From: Owenia fusiformis
Lineage: Eukaryota > Annelida > Polychaeta > Sabellida > Oweniidae
Length of the DNA: 64,000 nt
Assembly: GCA_903813345.2 (NCBI GenBank)
Contig: CAIIXF020000004.1
Coordinates: 5,535,525 to 5,599,524, forward strand
Reading direction: 5' to 3'
The position numbers were made by a program, and so were the translations under genes. The notes beneath the pieces were generated by a model, which saw only the letters and a list, made by a program, of their open reading frames with translations, did no database searches and was not told the origin of the DNA. Position 1 is the stretch's first letter, and every line of letters begins with the position of its first letter. Shown here in pieces: positions 58,508-64,000 of the stretch.

Positions 58508-58717
58508 CGAAGGGTGATCAATAAGTAATGGACGCTTTTTTACATAGATACTTTTTATAGACCAATCCCTTTGATTTTCCTACCAGTGATACATCATTCA
58601 ATTATCTATCAATTCTGAAGATTTGAAGACAAAATATATAATACATATTGATATATCCTTATTTCCGTGAAGGAGGTACAGTTACCCCGGGACCGACATT
58701 TACGTCACATATTCAGT
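58508..58717 (+). repeat. left inverted repeat of the composite element
   Basis: Runs from CGAAGGGTGATC to GACCGACATTTACGTCACAT. Matches 63380-63587 inverted, with scattered substitutions and a few small gaps, so the element is older than the Polinton-like one. Confidence 0.82.
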
Positions 58718-58828
58718 TTTTAGCCAGTTTGGTAAATTTCAGTTAGATTTGAACATTTTATATGCAACAAGTGTTGTGTTGTTGAAATTTTTTTGCTGAC
58801 TGGTAACACATAAACAGAAAGTATTGTA

Positions 58829-59239
58829 ATGTCAGAGTGTTGTATGGAAGGGGTTTGCAGTCAATTTGAGAAAGCATTGTGGAAGAAAGTGGTGGTGAGA
58901 GAAGGGAACACCCTACTTCATATGGACAATGCACCTACCCACAGATCTCAAAATGTTCAGAAAACAATATCCCTGGACCTCAAAATTGAGCCCTTGGCCA
59001 ATGCACCATATTGTCCAGATCTGCTCACATGTGACTTGTTTATTTCTATACTACTTACTTCTGTAGAGAAAGGACGCAGGTTTATTGACATTGATGGAAT
59101 AAAACAACCCGTGCAACTGCATCTTGCTACCATGTCAGAGAATGGATTCAGCCTTGTCTCACAATCTTTAGTTAAAGACACAGAACCAAGACCCTGGGTC
59201 CTGTTATCCAATCAAAAAGTAGTTTTCATTAACCAATAG
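58829..59239 (+). pseudogene. mariner transposase, C-terminal fragment (136 aa)
   Basis: Contains the HMDNAPTHRS motif (second catalytic Asp) and YCPDLLTCDLF (third Asp region) of mariner DD34D transposases, though with 35 residues between them. A C-terminal GRRFIDIDGIKQPVQLHLAT segment also fits the family. The N-terminal DNA-binding half and first catalytic Asp are missing, so it is dead. Its orientation agrees with the surrounding mariner-like repeats. Confidence 0.8.
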
Positions 59240-59500
59240 AAATTCACACCGATTGAGCCAATCACAGCCTTCAAAACAAGATTTTTAAAAATGGCCACCA
59301 AAATAGTAAACAATAACATAGCAGTAAAATTTTGTACTCACATATATATGCATTGGTTTCTCATTTAATAATCCACTAAACAATATTATAAGAGCATATA
59401 ATCCAAATAGTAGTTACTATAGTTAATGTGTATACTATTATATTTAATTAATCCGAATAAGAATATTTCATTGTGTAAGTCTAGCTGAACTTATATCCAT

Positions 59501-60199
59501 TCACTGGTAAACATGTCCTTTATATTCAATGCCAGGTGGATTCGGGAACCATTCTCTCACTTGTGTGACAACACATGTGGGCATTATCTCCCTTTTATGG
59601 TATATTATACTTCTGTCACTACTTTTGGAAGCTGCCTTTTTGGTTAAATAGTTAGGATGTCTCCATAGTCCTAGATTGTTTATCATTCTCCAAAATTCCT
59701 TGTACAGTTTTCTCCTTGTTATAATGTTTGACAATGATGGAGTTGCATTTGTTGTCCTCCAAAATGGCTCATACTTGGCTTCATTGACAACACATGGGTT
59801 CCAGAAACAATGCGGACAATCATGTGACTCTTCATTAGAACTAGGGGAATCATTGTTAGGAGGCTGCGGAGGCTCTGTAGATACATGTTGTGGTATCATA
59901 CCAGTCAAAATGCTGATTGACTGACTTGCTTGACTTTCGTCTTCTGTTGAAGAATCAGTGGCTACTGTTTCTAAAGAACAAATTGCTACTGTTTCTGAAG
60001 AGATACTAGCTGATGTTTTCCTCTTTGCTGCTTTTCTTCTATTCACATTTACTGTTTTTTCTGTATTATTCAACCTACTGTTCTTGTAGCTGTCCTCAAT
60101 GGGGTCAAAGTTCCAGTCATAGTGATCATATAGGGATTCTATCACTAACCTCTGTTCCTCAGTTACATTTATCTTCAAGCTGTAAGTTCTGCTTTCCAT
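59501..60199 (-). CDS. transposon-associated protein with C-x2-C motif, 232 aa
   Basis: Divergent partner of the transposase-like gene at 61035 (835 bp between start codons). Residues 1-35 are a folded-looking segment (TEEQRLVIESLYDHYDWNFD), 50-125 a disordered Ser/Thr/Pro region, and 128-136 a CPHCFWNPC cysteine cluster. It ends with a conserved-looking block, LYKEFWRMINNLGLWRHPNY, then REIMPTCVVTQVREWFPNPP and YKGHVYQ. From memory, such proteins are common beside this transposase family in invertebrate genomes; their function is unknown. Intact, no frameshift. Confidence 0.7.
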   Translation of the reverse strand: MESRTYSLKINVTEEQRLVIESLYDHYDWNFDPIEDSYKNSRLNNTEKTVNVNRRKAAKRKTSASISSETVAICSLETVATDSSTEDESQASQSISILTGMIPQHVSTEPPQPPNNDSPSSNEESHDCPHCFWNPCVVNEAKYEPFWRTTNATPSLSNIITRRKLYKEFWRMINNLGLWRHPNYLTKKAASKSSDRSIIYHKREIMPTCVVTQVREWFPNPPGIEYKGHVYQ

Positions 60200-61034
60200 T
60201 TCACTGCTTGAACTTCAAACATAAAATGACACTGTTTCTTGGATCATAGATTTAGTTTTTAGAATCTGAAAGACCAGTGAAATGCAGCTTGATAAATGTA
60301 TATTACTATGGGAAAACCAAGGCTTTCTCCAATTCTTGGAGGTTTTAATAATAAATACTCTCTGGTGGATTCATCATCTGGAATCTCAGATATACTCACT
60401 CGGGAAGGTACATTAAATGTTGAATGTCACCAGAAATCTAACATATAATCTTCATATGTGGAAGAGTGTAATTTGTTCACCCCTGTGTTCATGATATGGT
60501 ACATCCACATGAACTCTTGTAAGGTCCAAATCTAGGTTTCTATTGATGTGACCATGATTGATAATTAAAAAACATGACTCCCTGACTTTGTCAATGAGGC
60601 ATGTAGAAAATCTCTTGAATTTCCCAATTTTTCAATTTTATAGCTAAGTGGTGAAAGCAGGCAAATCCTAGACCTCTGAGATTTTTAATTGGGGCTGTAC
60701 CACTTATGTGCCTCATGGCATAAGTTGCAAACAGTTACCTGGATTTTTTATTTTTCTGAACTTTCATCATTAAATTATGGCTAGAATTTGAGTAAGAACA
60801 AAAAAGAAATGTGGTTATAATGCAACAATAAAATATGGCTTATCATTTTTGCACTCCCTAGCTTAATAACTAAAATAAATATAATTATGGTTATATATTT
60901 CCCACACTGTCACATCCCTAAGGTACACCCTTTGCCTAAATTGCCATGTGTTTTCAACTGTTACATTTGTGCCTTTTCACATATCTTACTAACAGTTACT
61001 AGGCAAGACACACATTGTAGCAATCCTAAACTGT

Positions 61035-62672
61035 ATGATGGCAAGTAAAGCTAAGAAAAAGAAGGAATATAGAGAAAAGCATGGGCGTTCCTCAAGATTC
61101 TCAATTGAATGTGCAGGAGGTCAAGAGAAGAAGGAAACTTTGCTTGGAAAAACGAGTAAAATAAAGAAGTTTTTACACCTGAATGGCAATGTAGATGCCA
61201 TAGAAATAGCATTAGACTATTGGCTAACACACAATATGCCATCTGCAAGTAGCAACACACATACTTCAGCATCATCTGAAGGCAATCTTGAGCCAGAGTC
61301 TTGGTACACACCACTAGAGAGACATGAAACTGAGCAACCAATATTTTTTACAACTGAAAAAACTGTCAAAAAACTTGTAAGTTTAGTTGAACATCATAGC
61401 AGAATATGTCAAGCGGAACTTCAGTTGCAAGAAGTAGTATTACATGGACATGCAGCAACAATTGCATTTAAATGCCAGGTCAGCGAACATTATGTAAGAT
61501 GGCCTTCCTCACCCCACTTACCAAATAGCGAGGCTTACGTCAATCTTCGTTTTTTCTTTGGACAGTTGACAAGTGGGCTACTGCCTTCACAATATGAGAA
61601 TGTTGTTAAAGCAGTCGGTATGGGCCATCTAGGTTGGAGAAAAGAGAAGACTTATACAAATGAATTATCTTCTCATATCAGTGAAGCGATGAAAGAATCT
61701 TGCAAAGCTGCCTTAGATGAAGAAAAGGGGACGTATCCTGATGTCGAGGCAAATGGTATCAATATCATGACGGATGCTCGACATGGTGGTAGAAGAAATG
61801 CGTTTGATTGTGATGTGATATGTTTGGGCCACAACAAACACAGAGTTATACGTTCTGAACATGTTTCAAAGGAAGATGAAATGTCATCTCAAAAGCATGA
61901 GGCATTGGGTACTAAACGGATGTATGAATTTTTTGATGCTGAACAAGTTAAAATAAATATTCATGCCCATGACAACAACGGTACAATCAATAAAATAATC
62001 CGTGAGCACAGAGGACCTGGTGGCAAGGAAACTTTAAACCAGAATGACACATGGCATGCGGCAAAGTCATTCAGTCGTGAAATAAACAAAGTTTGTAAGG
62101 GGCCCAAATATAAAGATGGCGAGACGTGGCACTCGGAACTCATAGACAAACCCGATGGGGCACGAAAAAGAGCACAGCAAGTTATTCGAAACTGTGATAA
62201 GAATCCGAATACAATCAGGATGAAACTAGAGCAAATTCCAAACCATTATAAGGACAACCATTTAAATTGCGATGCCATATCAAGCTGTAAAACAAATATC
62301 AACAACAGATTAGAGAAAATTAGAATCACCTCACCCATTGCAGAACAATTATTATTATCATCAATTAAAAAAACAGAAATTTATAGACACGCTGAACATT
62401 ATACAGAAGCTATGGACACATTTTATGTTGAGAGCTTCAACAATACGTTGAATATTTTCCATGATAAGCGTGTTGTCTTTAAAAAGCAACAATTCGAAAT
62501 AAGAACTAATCTAGCTGTCGTCCACTGGAATGAAAATGTAGACCGTGATTATTCCAGCATTACTGAAATTGATGATCCACTGAATCCCTTCAAACAAAGA
62601 AAAGTTTTGAAGGACTACACAACTTATTACAAAAACAATATTTGGAACAAATGGATGGATTCTATATTTTAA
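61035..62672 (+). CDS. uncharacterised DDE-like transposase, 545 aa
   Basis: Intronless. Lys-rich N-terminus; the middle has INIMTDARHGGRRNAF (D247), NIHAHDNNGTINKIIREH (D313), NQNDTWHAAKSFSREINK (336-352) and TFYVESFNNTLNIFHDKRV (E466). D247, D313 and E466 are candidate DDE catalytic residues of an RNase H-like fold; the order and spacing fit a cut-and-paste transposase, though the superfamily is not one I can name. No internal stop, and the stop codon is TAA at 62670-62672. Start: tandem Mets at 61035 and 61038. The intact frame inside decayed mariner repeats suggests it is a later arrival or still under selection. Confidence 0.75.
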   Translation: MMASKAKKKKEYREKHGRSSRFSIECAGGQEKKETLLGKTSKIKKFLHLNGNVDAIEIALDYWLTHNMPSASSNTHTSASSEGNLEPESWYTPLERHETEQPIFFTTEKTVKKLVSLVEHHSRICQAELQLQEVVLHGHAATIAFKCQVSEHYVRWPSSPHLPNSEAYVNLRFFFGQLTSGLLPSQYENVVKAVGMGHLGWRKEKTYTNELSSHISEAMKESCKAALDEEKGTYPDVEANGINIMTDARHGGRRNAFDCDVICLGHNKHRVIRSEHVSKEDEMSSQKHEALGTKRMYEFFDAEQVKINIHAHDNNGTINKIIREHRGPGGKETLNQNDTWHAAKSFSREINKVCKGPKYKDGETWHSELIDKPDGARKRAQQVIRNCDKNPNTIRMKLEQIPNHYKDNHLNCDAISSCKTNINNRLEKIRITSPIAEQLLLSSIKKTEIYRHAEHYTEAMDTFYVESFNNTLNIFHDKRVVFKKQQFEIRTNLAVVHWNENVDRDYSSITEIDDPLNPFKQRKVLKDYTTYYKNNIWNKWMDSIF

Positions 62673-63379
62673 TTATACAATATACTTATACTTTACCACA
62701 TTCCATAGATTATTTACAAGATTAATAACATATAAATACAACATGACTATGTGCATGTAATTGGATTAACTATCACTGTTGGATATATAAAGATCACATC
62801 ACTTGAAATGCCTCAGCCAGGATCAGGGTAAGTTAATATCAATAATACTTCATTTACTGCAGATATTTTAGGCCATGTGCTTTTGTTGACCTCTAAATAT
62901 GCACGGATCGCCTGTTGTGATTGGCTCATTTCAAAATAGGCTCCTCCTTCTCAGTTGTTCCAATATCAGAAATTAAACAGTAATAATTACAAAAGTAAAT
63001 AATATCTTGGACTGGATTTAACATGTTTCAATGCCTCCTATATTCATAGATAACTGTGACAATTTATAGAGTGATAGGGTTTCTATAACTAGAGAAAATG
63101 AGGAAAATGTCAGTGAGCTCAGATTTTGTCTAAATTTTGAATTCAGCCATGTTTTTTCAACTGATTCATAAGAGGATGAGGAATTGTGTACATGTAGCAC
63201 TTGATGGGACCTATTTAGAGGGCCATGTGGAATGAATGTGGCATGAATACCACATAGTGATGATAAAATATTCAAAATCAACTATGGCATAACAAAATGG
63301 GGTAATTCATGACCATAATGGTTTGTTTTGTTCAGCCTGCATTCAACTGCATTGCATGTTCAACAATCTAAAATAGCTT
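62673..63379. other. right non-coding part of the composite element
   Basis: No gene supported; an 87-codon minus-strand frame (63018-63281) is unrecognised. Probably the inner element's 3' end, then the rest of the mariner body. Confidence 0.4.
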
Positions 63380-63587
63380 CAGAATATGTGACGTAAATGT
63401 CGGTCCCGGGGTACCCGTACCTCCTTCACGGAAATAAGGATATATCAACATGTAATACATATATTGCTTCAAATCTTCAGAGTTGATAGATAATTGAATG
63501 ATGTATCTCTGGTAAGAAAATCGAAGGGATTGGTCCATAAAAAGCATCTGTGTAAAAAAGCGTCCATTACTTATTGATCACCCCTTG
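63380..63587 (-). repeat. right inverted repeat of the composite element
   Basis: Inverse of 58508-58717; it ends GATCACCCCTTG next to TA. Confidence 0.82.
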
Positions 63588-63589
63588 TA

Positions 63590-64000
63590 TTAAAAACCTA
63601 TTTGGGGACTTCAATGATATACAACAACACCATCTTTGGATAAAATACTCCAATTTGCAGACATGTAATGCCCAGAATAACTGGGAAACATGTGATCATA
63701 ACAGTGATCGGTAAAATATTTGGGATTATTTTCTGCGAATGGTTGAGCTTGGTAATGGTGAATTGGTCAATGTACATAAAACGATGACGTTTTGGTGCTC
63801 CAGTAAGAAAGCAGAACTTTTAATTTTCGTGGGAAATTTTGGTTGAAATTATTTTGACATGAAGGTGAGATGTTTAGCTGAACTTCTCTGAAATACTTTG
63901 AAAATCGATGGGCTGCGATTTGAACTTTGTCAATTTAACATGCATATCAATGGTACACTAAATAAGGAGAGTTCTACCATTGAAGTAGCACATTAGATAT
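63590..64000. other. right edge of window, nothing recognised
   Basis: AT-rich sequence with no supported ORF, repeat or RNA gene. Confidence 0.5.

Larger units (their letters stand above)
58508..63587. mobile_element. 5080-bp composite element with mariner-like TIRs
   Basis: Inverted repeats of about 210 bp and ~90% identity by eye (58508-58717 and about 63380-63587). The outer ends are CGAAGGGTGATCAATAAGT and CAAGGGGTGATCAATAAGT, with TA outside both (58506-58507, 63588-63589). Inside: the C-terminal half of a mariner transposase (+), then a divergent two-gene pair at 59501-60199 (-) and 61035-62672 (+). Either a second element inserted into an old mariner, or the pair became enclosed. A shared GAGCCAATCACA near 59258 and, inverted, near 62920 hints at the inner element's borders. 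Confidence 0.78.

Overview
The window is animal nuclear DNA: AT-rich, with long introns, canonical GT/AG splice sites and dense short repeats, tRNA-derived SINEs, LINE remnants and palindromic DNA transposons. The one host gene I can identify is a BCOR/BCORL1-type Polycomb corepressor on the + strand. The repeat content suggests a non-vertebrate, probably marine, bilaterian (a mollusc or other lophotrochozoan, or an invertebrate deuterostome). I cannot name the species from sequence alone.

The BCOR homolog spans about 10.6 to 55.1 kb. I could chain thirteen coding exons whose splice phases all agree: 10579-10618, 12080-12135, 22384-22579, 36930-42263, 44012-44203, 44764-44818, 45238-45306, 45519-45886, 46284-46577, 46904-47115, 51322-51497, 51750-51900 and 52384-55075 (stop). 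Joined, they give one frame of about 3277 residues. The order is: a long disordered region with two PLDLS motifs, a conserved block before an [10 protein letters not shown] motif, an AT-hook, ankyrin repeats, an acidic linker and a PUFD domain. The last exon then continues for about 800 residues beyond the PUFD, where the vertebrate proteins end. The first exon and promoter were not found and may lie left of the window.

Region by region: 1-10.5 kb is upstream or intronic sequence with MITEs, degenerate tandem repeats and a 5'-truncated LINE (7755-9084) with a clear target-site duplication. The second intron (12.1-22.4 kb) holds a complete 4312-bp element (12916-17227) with 251-bp identical inverted repeats and a 6-bp target duplication. 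It encodes a packaging-type ATPase with zinc-finger motifs and a small basic protein, separated by a satellite. It looks Polinton-like but has no polymerase, integrase or capsid gene that I can see. It sits inside an older foldback element. The same intron has a large 69-bp satellite (20.3-21.4 kb). The third intron (22.6-36.9 kb) carries foldback MITEs, a SINE and two satellites. The 47.1-51.3 kb intron has a dead LINE and ten copies of a 25-bp repeat.

Downstream of the gene, 58508-63587 is a 5080-bp composite element. TA-flanked mariner-like inverted repeats enclose the C-terminal half of a mariner transposase, plus a divergent gene pair: an uncharacterised DDE-like transposase and its cysteine-containing partner. 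The remaining stretches show no gene I can support.
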